Assembly: GCA_025057795.1 (NCBI GenBank)
Contig: JANXEP010000016.1
Location: forward strand, 1-12,970
Source: Candidatus Bathyarchaeota archaeon
GTDB taxonomy: Archaea; Thermoproteota; Bathyarchaeia; Bathyarchaeales; UBA233
DNA length: 12,970 bases
Direction of reading: 5' to 3'
Shown here in pieces: positions 1-6,685 of the stretch. Position numbers and translations under genes: made by a program. Under the pieces are notes generated by a model that searched no databases, had not been told where the DNA came from, and worked only from the letters and a program-made list of their open reading frames with translations. The first letter of the stretch is position 1. Each line of letters opens with the position of its first letter.

Positions 1-136
1 TTTCCTTTATTCCTTCAACAGGTTTAATTTCTTTAGGAGCAAAACGGAATGGAATATTATTTTTCTCGAGCATGGCAGTTAAATCTTTGATGTCTTCATC
101 ATACCCGCTTATTTTGATGTGAATGTTATTCTTCAT
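1..136 (-). CDS. Small hypothetical protein of the integrated element (3' end outside window)
   Basis: The frame opens at an ATG (134-136) and stays open to the window edge, giving 45 codons that begin MKNNIHIKISGYDEDIKDL. A GAGG Shine-Dalgarno motif (144-147 on the complement) lies 7 nt upstream, which supports this start. The visible part is charged and mixed alpha/beta in character, with no signal peptide or membrane segment. I do not recognise a family. It lies on the same strand and in the same AT-rich stretch as the integrase module, so it is probably element cargo (inference). TATA-like AT-rich stretches at about 160-201 could serve as its promoter. Confidence 0.55.
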   Translation of the reverse strand, partial: MKNNIHIKISGYDEDIKDLTAMLEKNNIPFRFAPKEIKPVEGIKE

Positions 137-287
137 GTTAATGCCTCAAACTTTCGTAGCTTTTTAAATTATCAATTAAACCTTTTAATCTATAAAAAAT
201 CTGCGTGTTCAACTTTATTCCAATAATGTTGATTAAACCATAAAATTATGGAAAAAGTAAACTTTGGAAGGAAAAATTTTGCTTCTA

Positions 288-575
288 TTATCCTCCTCCG
301 CACTCGGTTCTAAGCGTTTGTTTACTTGTCTTTTTCTTGTGGAAGTAGAAAAGTATCCCGTAAGAAATTATGTAGTATAGCACAAGCAAAATGGTGTATT
401 GAGGAAAAAGCGTTATAATCCAATATGGATAGGCAAGGAGTAACATAAAAAACAAAATTACTTGATATGCTGGAGCGGGATAAAGGGGTTGTGTGGCAAA
501 AACGATAAAGCAGAAACCTAAACCACCTAATAGGTAAATTAAGAGAATCTGCGTATACAGATTTTCTGAATCCAT
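288..575 (-). CDS. Small three-helix membrane protein, unknown function
   Basis: This 95-residue protein is mostly hydrophobic. Three membrane segments are visible at roughly residues 8-28, 36-56 and 58-78, followed by a basic tail (HKKKTSKQTLR) that would stay in the cytoplasm by the positive-inside rule. There is no signal peptide and no catalytic motif. No Shine-Dalgarno motif precedes the ATG, but an AT-rich TATA-like stretch at about 594-608 lies about 25 nt upstream, consistent with a leaderless transcript. Small polytopic proteins like this are common in archaeal viruses and integrative plasmids. The position beside the integrase module suggests element cargo. The function cannot be inferred. 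Confidence 0.6.
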   Translation of the reverse strand: MDSENLYTQILLIYLLGGLGFCFIVFATQPLYPAPAYQVILFFMLLLAYPYWIITLFPQYTILLVLYYIISYGILFYFHKKKTSKQTLRTECGGG

Positions 576-621
576 GAAATAATAATTATGAAAGCTTTAA
601 TCTTAAAATTTCCATGCAATT

Positions 622-1143
622 TTAACCGAATTTAGGTTTGTTTGAGCTTCTATCTTCCTCTTGTTTCTGTTTAAGCTTTGCTTTTTCCTCTTCTATAAGT
701 TTTCTTAACGCTATTTCCCTCGCTTCTTTCCGTAGCTTAGCTTCCCCAATAATCCTTTTTGCCTCTGCTTCCTTTTCCTTTATAGCGTCATGTATGGTTT
801 TCTTGCTTCTATCAAAGATTAACGCCAAATAATCCATGCTTAAACCTTCATAATCATTCAGCAAAGCAGAATTCTCTGTTTTTTCTCTGCTTTCAAAATA
901 CATTAAAGCTACCAAAAGCTTCAAGGAATCAGTCATGTGGTAACTGCACATGCTAACGGGATAAGCTTCCAAAAGCTCCAAAAAGTCTACGGGGGCGAAC
1001 TCGTTATCCGCATTTGCCTCTTTCCTATACCTCTCCCAGAAACCTCTAATCTTGTCAATAACCTTCACATCAGTTAAACCGCTAACATCCTTCTCCCTCG
1101 GAGGAAGCTTAATACCGCGAGAATCCATCAAATCCAAACTCAT
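622..1143 (-). CDS. HTH-like, coiled-coil protein translationally coupled to the integrase
   Basis: This 173-residue protein has a globular N-terminal part of about 100 residues. A segment at roughly 104-125 (DYLALIFDRSKKTIHDAI) reads like a helix-turn-helix, with helix, turn and a serine/lysine-rich recognition helix. After it, residues 120-165 form a highly charged Lys/Glu/Ala coiled coil, and the tail is polar. Its ATG overlaps the integrase stop as ATGA (1140-1143), and a strong GAGGTGAT Shine-Dalgarno motif (complement of 1147-1154) lies inside the last integrase codons, so the two are co-translated. A DNA-binding accessory or regulatory protein of the element is the best guess. An excisionase-like or partition-related role is possible but not shown. 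I do not recognise a named family. Confidence 0.6.
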   Translation of the reverse strand: MSLDLMDSRGIKLPPREKDVSGLTDVKVIDKIRGFWERYRKEANADNEFAPVDFLELLEAYPVSMCSYHMTDSLKLLVALMYFESREKTENSALLNDYEGLSMDYLALIFDRSKKTIHDAIKEKEAEAKRIIGEAKLRKEAREIALRKLIEEEKAKLKQKQEEDRSSNKPKFG

Positions 1144-2069
1144 ACCATCACCTCAAGCTTTTCTAAAGCTTTGAAAACTCTATACTTCAAATCGGTTATG
1201 AGAGCAGGGTTGAAATAGTTTCGCATGAACACGCTTCCGCTAACTCTTCCTTGGAGAAAATCTATCTCCGCAGGGTTAAGCCATTTAGTCATATAAGTTG
1301 CGTAGAATTCTCTAATATCTGAAAAGCGACATTTCAAACCCTTTCTTTTAACTCTATTCCAAATTTTGAAAGTGGTAAGTCTTTCTCTTTGATTGCTTAC
1401 AGTTTCAACTAACGCTTTAGGAATAAAGCTGATAAACGCCTTTTTAGTTCTGTGAATGAAAAGCTCTCTAAAACGGTAATGCTCCAAAGCTTCATTTTCA
1501 AAATTGTAGTATTCGCCCAGCTTTCCTTTTTCAGCACAATCAATTATCAAGTTGTAGCTCTGAACCGCTTCCTCAAACCGTAAACCGCTACTAACCATGA
1601 AATCCATGAAAACGCTTAGTTCAGGCAATTCAGCTTTAACCATCCTTACCCATTCTAAAACGTTTTCTCCATTCTTAGCTTTCACCATTCTTGAAATAAG
1701 CAAATCTTCAGCTTTCACGTTTTTCCATTTCAAACCGTAGCTTTTAACCAAACTTGAAAAATGCTCATACATCCCAAGATACTTAGCTAAACTTGACAAA
1801 GAACACATTACAAGATTTCGCTTACTCTCTGAAACAAACTGAAACCCGGAGAAATCGCCTTCAAACAAGCAATCAGCATACTTCTTAGCTGTTCTAACCT
1901 TATCCTTAACATACCTCTTTGAACCGCAACTATTAGATAGAAACCTCTTGAAATCATCCCAATCAACGTTAAAATGGTTATGAGCCTGTCGCTCTAACCT
2001 AGCTGAGCTACGGGCCCCAGTTGATAGAAATCTTTCTGCTATTATGAAAGTTTTACGGTTTAAGGTCAC
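1140..2069 (-). CDS. int: Archaeal tyrosine recombinase / integrase (SSV-type, Phage_integr_3-like)
   Basis: This site-specific recombinase would integrate and excise the element at a tRNA gene. An N-terminal SAM-like core-binding region spans about residues 34-140 and the catalytic domain about 145-300. The visible catalytic set is R164 (SGLRFEEAV), a lysine at 209/210, R253 (DIREFYATYM, lacking the His of bacterial HxxR), R275 (LQGRV) and nucleophile Y285 (FMRNYFNPA). This matches the R-K-R-R-Y pattern of archaeal virus integrases. The length of 309 residues is typical. The start is a GTG without a Shine-Dalgarno motif; a TATA-like TTAAAAGG (complement of 2083-2090) lies close upstream. Residues 18-31 are encoded by a tRNA-Met fragment, the attachment site. 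No usable start codon lies soon after it, so the frame depends on sequence upstream of the tRNA copy. The gene is not split, unlike an integrated SSV1 integrase. Confidence 0.88.
   Translation of the reverse strand: MTLNRKTFIIAERFLSTGARSSARLERQAHNHFNVDWDDFKRFLSNSCGSKRYVKDKVRTAKKYADCLFEGDFSGFQFVSESKRNLVMCSLSSLAKYLGMYEHFSSLVKSYGLKWKNVKAEDLLISRMVKAKNGENVLEWVRMVKAELPELSVFMDFMVSSGLRFEEAVQSYNLIIDCAEKGKLGEYYNFENEALEHYRFRELFIHRTKKAFISFIPKALVETVSNQRERLTTFKIWNRVKRKGLKCRFSDIREFYATYMTKWLNPAEIDFLQGRVSGSVFMRNYFNPALITDLKYRVFKALEKLEVMV
1976..2017 (-). other. Attachment site: 5' half of tRNA-Met(CAU) inside the integrase gene
   Basis: Read on the complement from 2017 down, the sequence is a tRNA 5' half. It has acceptor strand GGGCCCG, T8-A9, D-stem GCTC/GAGC enclosing the AGCTAGGTTA loop, G26, anticodon 5' strand ACAGG, and loop CTCATAA with anticodon CAT. 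The next bases CC still fit the 3' strand of the anticodon stem, but the following ATT does not (CCTGT would be needed), and no T-arm or acceptor 3' strand follows. The identity therefore covers tRNA positions 1 to about 40. The GGGCCCGTAGCTCAG start is typical of archaeal elongator tRNA-Met. This is the left-behind half copy created by integration. The intact tRNA should lie at the other, unseen end of the element. Confidence 0.85.
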
Positions 2070-2149
2070 GCCAGCTTGGTAACCTTTTAATCGACAATAT
2101 TTTCATTTTTATCGGAGTCTTTTACAGCTTTTAAGCGGCATATCAAAAC

Positions 2150-2160
2150 AATTTTAAGGA
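2150..2160 (+). promoter_or_regulatory. TATA-like box of the thioredoxin-like gene
   Basis: The AATTTTAAGG stretch is centred about 27 nt upstream of the ATG at 2182. There is no Shine-Dalgarno motif before that ATG, so transcription starting at or very near the start codon (a leaderless mRNA) is the simplest reading. Confidence 0.45.
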
Positions 2161-2181
2161 TGCACGGCACGAATCTAGATT

Positions 2182-2496
2182 ATGGAAGGATTTGACTCTA
2201 AAGTTCCAGAACTTAAGGTTTTCACTCTGCCAACATGTTCAAGCTGCCACGCTGCCAAGCAGGTCGCCCTTGAAGTTTCTCGAAAACTTGGCTTGGCCTA
2301 CCGAGAAGTGGATATGAACACCAAAGAAGGTCTAGAAGAGGGAACAGCCTACCAAATCATGAGCACTCCGAGCATAACCTTAGGCGATGAGGTCATCGTT
2401 GTGGGGCGTTTAATTTCAAAAGAGAAGCTTGAGGAGGAGGTTTGTAAAAGACTGGCAAAGTGGCGTGCCAGAGCCTTTCAAGTAAAGCCGCCGTAA
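2182..2496 (+). CDS. Thioredoxin/glutaredoxin-like redox protein with CSSC active site
   Basis: This 104-residue thioredoxin-fold protein opens with beta-strand LKVFTLPTC and the dithiol motif C19-S20-S21-C22. The likely cis-proline is P63 (STPSI), followed by the GDEVIVVGR strand turn and a C-terminal helix. This layout matches small archaeal thioredoxin/glutaredoxin-like disulfide reductases that exchange dithiols in the cytoplasm. There is no signal peptide. The charged tail (KRLAKWRARAFQVKPP) extends past the fold. It is the first chromosomal gene beyond the integrated element. The following gene starts 24 nt downstream on the same strand, so the pair may be cotranscribed. The redox partner and substrate cannot be told; CSSC is not the classical thioredoxin CGPC. 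Confidence 0.8.
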   Translation: MEGFDSKVPELKVFTLPTCSSCHAAKQVALEVSRKLGLAYREVDMNTKEGLEEGTAYQIMSTPSITLGDEVIVVGRLISKEKLEEEVCKRLAKWRARAFQVKPP

Positions 2497-2520
2497 GTCT
2501 CCCTTGAGAGTTGACCATGC

Positions 2521-2889
2521 TTGACGGAGAACGAAATTAAAAGGGCCATTGCGGTGTTCAATTACGCGGAAAAATTCAAAACAGGCCTTATTGTGGCTTC
2601 AAGCCTGCTGGAGCTTTTAGGCGAATTTAGGGAAGAAGCCGAACTGGCTGGCGCGGAGAGACTGCTTATAGCCTACTTTAACGCCATAATTTTGGAAGTT
2701 AACATAGCGGCCAACGCCTCCAAAGTTGAGGGGTTCAGAGAAATAGCCACAAACCTTCAGAAGGCCATTGAATATGTGAAGCAACATAACCCCATGGTTG
2801 CACAAAGGCTTATTTCTGAAGCCATTTCCATAGCGACTACCCATGGAAACTGGGCGGCTCAAATGCTTAAGGAGAAAAACCTAATCTAG
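2521..2889 (+). CDS. Helical protein of unknown function
   Basis: The 122-residue product is almost entirely alpha-helical in character. It has alternating amphipathic stretches such as RAIAVFNYAEKFKTGLIVA and ISEAISIATTHGNWAAQML, and no membrane segments or cysteines. It resembles a four- or five-helix bundle. The frame opens with TTG. A GTG at 2554 is an alternative start, and the nearby ATG at 2516 is in another frame. It lies 24 nt behind the thioredoxin-like gene on the same strand. Its stop overlaps the stop of the convergent glycosylase gene within the palindrome CTAG. I do not recognise the family. It looks like a real, lineage-conserved soluble protein, not a chance frame. Confidence 0.65.
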   Translation: MTENEIKRAIAVFNYAEKFKTGLIVASSLLELLGEFREEAELAGAERLLIAYFNAIILEVNIAANASKVEGFREIATNLQKAIEYVKQHNPMVAQRLISEAISIATTHGNWAAQMLKEKNLI

Positions 2890-3773
2890 ATTCTTCCCGT
2901 CACGACCCGTTCAAAGTGAAAGAGGTACTCTTGAGCATAGCCAGCATATCTTCCAAAATACCTCTGCCCGAAAAGTCTCAGCCTTTCATATTCTGCTTTC
3001 ATCAGCGACTTTTTAAGCGAAATTCTTTTGACAAAACCTTCCTCAAAGTGGTTTGAATAGTGTTTTATGATTACGCGTTTAACCCAAACATCCACCGGGA
3101 AAGCCTCCAGTTTTTCAAGGGAAAAAAGCAAAACACAGTCAGCCACCTTAGGCCCTACACCGGGCAAAGCTAGTAGGGCTTCTCTGGCTTCTTCAAAGTT
3201 TTTAGCCCTCAACTTTTCTATGTCAAACTCGCCGTCTATGAAGCGCTTAGCGGTTTCCGCAACATACTTGGCCCTATAGCCTAAACCACAACTGGCAAGT
3301 TCTTGGACGCTTGCCTTTGCAAGTTTTCGAGCTGTGGGAAAAATGTAGAAAACGCGGTTGTCTAGGAGGGTTTTCTCCCCAAATTTTTTGGAGAGGTTGA
3401 GGAGCATCCGCTTTATTGCGGGTATGTTTTTGTAGGTGGCGCATATGTAGGATATTAGGCACTCCCATGGGTCTTGGCGTAGAATCCTCAACCCTTCTAG
3501 GGCTTTAACGGCCTCCTCCACGTATTTGTCCTTTGATATTTGAGATAGAATTGTTGGCAAATCGTCGTTCAACCCAAAATAATCCCATAAAAAATTGGGA
3601 GCAGCGTTTTCAAACTCAAGCACCCTGCCCGTCTGCCTTACTTTGACAGCCTTATCTTTTAAAACGCCATACCACCATTCGCCTACTTTTTCCCATCTGA
3701 AAGCTTGGCCACAACAAAGGGTTAGCTCCAAATCAAAGGGTTGAGAAGGTTCCAACATTAACCTCATAAACAC
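2886..3773 (-). CDS. ogg: 8-oxoguanine DNA glycosylase, OGG1 type (HhH-GPD)
   Basis: This enzyme removes 8-oxoguanine opposite cytosine and nicks the abasic site by beta-elimination. An OGG-type N-terminal domain spans about residues 5-100 (CCGQAFRW matches the family GQxFRW). The HhH-GPD domain spans about 100-290, with hairpin LPGVGPKVAD (203-212), catalytic lysine K209 and activating aspartate D228 in PVDVWVKR. The 295-residue length fits OGG1-like archaeal enzymes. The segment CATYKNIPAI corresponds to the human CSSNNNIARI loop, so the residues aligned with N149/N150, which contact the orphan cytosine, are Tyr/Lys here. The start is a GTG with GGAGA 7 nt upstream; an in-frame ATG follows at 3767. 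It lies 17 nt downstream of the EF-2-like gene, as the last gene of that operon. Confidence 0.88.
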   Translation of the reverse strand: MFMRLMLEPSQPFDLELTLCCGQAFRWEKVGEWWYGVLKDKAVKVRQTGRVLEFENAAPNFLWDYFGLNDDLPTILSQISKDKYVEEAVKALEGLRILRQDPWECLISYICATYKNIPAIKRMLLNLSKKFGEKTLLDNRVFYIFPTARKLAKASVQELASCGLGYRAKYVAETAKRFIDGEFDIEKLRAKNFEEAREALLALPGVGPKVADCVLLFSLEKLEAFPVDVWVKRVIIKHYSNHFEEGFVKRISLKKSLMKAEYERLRLFGQRYFGRYAGYAQEYLFHFERVVTGRI

Positions 3774-3790
3774 ACACTGTTCTCCATGGG

Positions 3791-5992
3791 CTAGTCTACA
3801 AACTTGCCTAGCGTTGGCATTTCAGGATGTAAACCCTTTCTTTTGCGTACTTGGATAATCACGTTTGCAGAGACGTCTGCAGGAACCCTTTCCCAACGTT
3901 CAAAGGAACATTGCCAAAAAGCATATCCAGAGGTAGCCGAACGCATTTCAGAGGCTAAGCCGAAGGTTTCCGCCACAGGAATGTACCCGGTAATTATCGT
4001 TAAAGCGCCTTTCTGTTCAAAGGAGAATATTTTGCCTCTATGCCTAAGAATTAGGCCAGTGCATTCCCCAACTCGCTGGGCGGGAACAGAAACCACAATC
4101 TTGTAGACAGGCTCCAAAAGCACAGGCTTAGCCGTAAGCAGAGAGCCTATGATTGCACGGCGAATAGTTGGCGCAATCTGAGCTAGCCCCTTGTAAGCTA
4201 GGCCCTCATAATTTTGGGCTTTGACAAGTTTAATTTTTACGCCCCTTAGAGGTTCCTCGCATAAAGGCCCAGCCCTGCAAGCCCAATGGAAACCGGCGAT
4301 AATTGCCTCTCTCGCCTCGTGAAATTGCTGGATTTCTTCTACAAGGTTTATAAGTATGTTTTTGTACTCGTCTATGGCCAAAACTTTTTCAGCTTCTTCG
4401 GCTTGCAAACCAGCCTCTTTAAAGAGGATTTCTCCGGCAAGCTTTGTATCCATTTCGCTGGAGATTACACCTTTTTCGATTAAAGCTAAAGCTTTTTCTT
4501 CTAGAGGTTCTGTTTGCACCCAAAACCTGCTATGCCCATCTGGGCTTTCCGCTGATGCCACGGCTCCTTTTTCGGAAACGCTTTCCCTGTAAACAACCAT
4601 AGGTTTAGGAGTTACAATCTCTACCCCGCTATAGTCCTTGAGGGCTTTTAGGGCGATTTCCAGGTGGAGCTCTCCTAACCCGCTTAAGAGGTATTCGCCT
4701 GTCTCCTTGTTCACTGTAACCACCAAATTTGGGTCTTCGACGGAAACTCTGTTCATGGCTTCGAGGAGAATTGGTAAATCTTCGGGGTTTCTAGGTTCAA
4801 CGGCTATGGTTACAACGGGCTCTGAGACATACCTTATGCGTTCAAAGGGAGCCATGGCTTTTCGGTAAGACGCGTCTACGAGGGTTTCCCCTGCCCAAAC
4901 ACCCTCCAATCCTGAAACGGCAGTGATGTTTCCAGCGCTTATTTTTTCAACGTTTTCTCTGAAAACTCCCATATACATGAAAACGTGTTTAATAATGCAG
5001 TCTTTCTTTGCACCCACCAGATAAACGTGGTCTTCTGGCTTAACAGAGCCTGAGAAAAGCCTTCCAGTGGCAACCGGCCCCTCCTTGGGATCCATCTGAA
5101 CCATGGTTATGCACATGACAGTGGGCCCATCATCGTTGCAGTTCAGCATAGCCCTGCCGACTTCGCTGTTTATATCTCCCTTCCATATTTTTGGCAGTCT
5201 ATACTTTTGGGCTTCGGCAGGGCTTGGAATGTTATTAACTACCATGTCCATTATCGCGTTGTGAAGGGGAATAAGTCTTTCAAGGCTTTGATAGTTGCCT
5301 TCAGCATATGCTTCAATAACTTCTTTGATTTTTAATCCTTTTTCTTGGGCTATTTTTAGGGTGAAGCCCCATTTGTGGAGGGCTGAGCCAAAAGCCACTG
5401 TTTCATTTTGCGGGCTAACTTTCCACTGTTCTTTGAACTCTGGCTCGCCGTAAATCTCAATTAAATTGTTAAAGTCGCGTACTATGCGTTCCAGCTTGCC
5501 TTGAATCTCGTTGGGGGTTAGCCTCAACTCTCTTATCAACCTGTCAACCTTGTTTATGAAGAGGACTGGCCGAACCCTTTCCTCCAAGGCTTGTCTGGTT
5601 ACGGTTTCCGTCTGAGCCATAACCTCCTCAACGGCGTCTACAACAACCACGGCACCGTCTATAGCCCTTAAAGCCCTGGTAACTTTGCCTGTGAAATCCA
5701 CGTGTCCAGGCGTATCCACCAAGTTTATCACATAGGGGCGGCCATCAACTTCGTGCAAAAGGGATATGTTTGCGGTTTTAATGGTGATTCCCCTTTTTTG
5801 CTCCTCTTCCAGATAGTCGAGGACTCGGGCTTCGCCGGCTATTTTGGGCGAAATTAGTCCAGCCTCGGCTAATAGGGAGTCCGTCATGGTGGTTTTTCCA
5901 TGGTCTATGTGGGCTATTACGCCAATGTTGCGGATACACTCCTTTTTATGCATTAATCTGAGAATTTCAGCGGTTTGCCTAAACCTGTGCAA
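3791..5992 (-). CDS. Elongation factor 2-like GTPase, divergent paralog without the diphthamide histidine
   Basis: EF-2 drives GTP-dependent ribosomal translocation. All GTPase motifs are present: P-loop AHIDHGKTT (27-35), switch RGITIKT, DTPGHVDF, NKVDR and the GSAL box, followed by domains II to V. The 733-residue length is that of archaeal EF-2. Domain IV is abnormal at both functional tip loops. The family motif D-A-I-H-R-G-x-x-Q, whose His carries diphthamide, reads LAYKGLAQI (Tyr at 600, Lys at 601), and the partner loop SPNKHNR reads SPDGHSR (483-489). This matches the EF-2 paralogs reported from archaea without diphthamide synthesis, so its role may be an altered or non-canonical translocase. 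I cannot tell whether a normal EF-2 exists elsewhere. The start is taken as TTG because RFRQTAEILRLMHKKECIRN aligns with EF-2 N-termini; GGAG lies 11 nt upstream. ATG at 5953 is the alternative. It is the middle gene of a three-gene operon. Confidence 0.9.
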   Translation of the reverse strand: MHRFRQTAEILRLMHKKECIRNIGVIAHIDHGKTTMTDSLLAEAGLISPKIAGEARVLDYLEEEQKRGITIKTANISLLHEVDGRPYVINLVDTPGHVDFTGKVTRALRAIDGAVVVVDAVEEVMAQTETVTRQALEERVRPVLFINKVDRLIRELRLTPNEIQGKLERIVRDFNNLIEIYGEPEFKEQWKVSPQNETVAFGSALHKWGFTLKIAQEKGLKIKEVIEAYAEGNYQSLERLIPLHNAIMDMVVNNIPSPAEAQKYRLPKIWKGDINSEVGRAMLNCNDDGPTVMCITMVQMDPKEGPVATGRLFSGSVKPEDHVYLVGAKKDCIIKHVFMYMGVFRENVEKISAGNITAVSGLEGVWAGETLVDASYRKAMAPFERIRYVSEPVVTIAVEPRNPEDLPILLEAMNRVSVEDPNLVVTVNKETGEYLLSGLGELHLEIALKALKDYSGVEIVTPKPMVVYRESVSEKGAVASAESPDGHSRFWVQTEPLEEKALALIEKGVISSEMDTKLAGEILFKEAGLQAEEAEKVLAIDEYKNILINLVEEIQQFHEAREAIIAGFHWACRAGPLCEEPLRGVKIKLVKAQNYEGLAYKGLAQIAPTIRRAIIGSLLTAKPVLLEPVYKIVVSVPAQRVGECTGLILRHRGKIFSFEQKGALTIITGYIPVAETFGLASEMRSATSGYAFWQCSFERWERVPADVSANVIIQVRKRKGLHPEMPTLGKFVD

Positions 5993-6025
5993 GGGTGAAA
6001 ATTCTCCACGTGTTACCTTTGCTGA

Positions 6026-6526
6026 TTAAACCAGCTCAATTATTTTTGCTTCAAGTTTTTCCGTGTCTAAAAGGGCTATTGTTGACTTTCCAGTTATGTA
6101 ACCGCAAACCTCTCCAGGGTTAACCACCAACGTTTTTCCCTCTTTGCGGTTTTCCGCCCTGTGCGTATGCCCATAGGCAACTATGGAGAAGTTTTGGCTG
6201 TTTATCAAAGCCTTCAAAAGTTCTTCCTCATGTCCATGCAGCAGGGCAATTTTAACGTTGTCTACGCGTAGCTCTGCAAAGTTTCCGCGTAGCTCCATGC
6301 CGTCACGCTCGCTGAACCTTTTCTTTAAAAGCTCGCGGTCACCGTCGTTGTTACCGAAGACTCCTACAAGTTTCGCTCTCAGCTCCTTAAACCTTGTAAC
6401 CACAAAGGGCGCCACATAGTCTCCGGCATGAAGTACAAGTTCAACCCTTTCCTCGTTGAACTTTTTAATGGCTTTCTCTACCATGGGCAAACGATCATGA
6501 GTATCCGCCATCAACCCAATCCACAT
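6026..6526 (-). CDS. YfcE/MJ0936-type metallophosphodiesterase
   Basis: This 166-residue calcineurin-like phosphoesterase (Metallophos_2) hydrolyses phosphodiester bonds using two divalent metals. The complete metal-ligand set is present: D8 and H10 (ADTHD), D36 (HAGD), N59 (FGNND), H97 (LLHGH), and H120 and H122 (YGHTH). Length and motif spacing fit the archaeal MJ0936 subgroup. There is no signal peptide, so it is cytoplasmic. The physiological substrate of this subgroup is unsettled. AGGTGA (complement of 6531-6536) lies 4 nt upstream of the ATG. It is the first gene of the operon; the EF-2-like gene begins 33 nt downstream. Confidence 0.9.
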   Translation of the reverse strand: MWIGLMADTHDRLPMVEKAIKKFNEERVELVLHAGDYVAPFVVTRFKELRAKLVGVFGNNDGDRELLKKRFSERDGMELRGNFAELRVDNVKIALLHGHEEELLKALINSQNFSIVAYGHTHRAENRKEGKTLVVNPGEVCGYITGKSTIALLDTEKLEAKIIELV

Positions 6527-6560
6527 TTTCTCACCTAATCTCCAATGTTACACCCTTAAA

Positions 6561-6570
6561 GAAATTTATT
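6561..6570 (-). promoter_or_regulatory. TATA-like box of the phosphodiesterase / EF-2-like / ogg operon
   Basis: On the complement an AATAAATTTC box is centred about 40 nt upstream of the phosphodiesterase ATG. A start site about 26 nt further on would leave a leader of roughly 14 nt containing the AGGTGA Shine-Dalgarno motif. It is the only promoter-like signal seen before this three-gene minus-strand cluster. Confidence 0.4.
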
Positions 6571-6685
6571 TCCTTTCAGAGTAAAGTGAAAATTATTCTA
6601 GAAAATATTCCGAGAACTGAAATAGTTAGGTTGGGGAAACACGGTTTAATAGCTCACCACCCTTTTACTCATAAAGCGTTGAGAG

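Noticed and set aside
638..832. Plus-strand Ser/Phe-rich open frame
   Set aside because: It is the complement of the Lys/Glu-rich coiled coil on the minus strand; its composition is explained by that gene.
1976..2017. Functional tRNA-Met gene
   Set aside because: Only positions 1 to about 40 are present; the 3' anticodon strand breaks after two bases and no T-arm or acceptor 3' strand follows.
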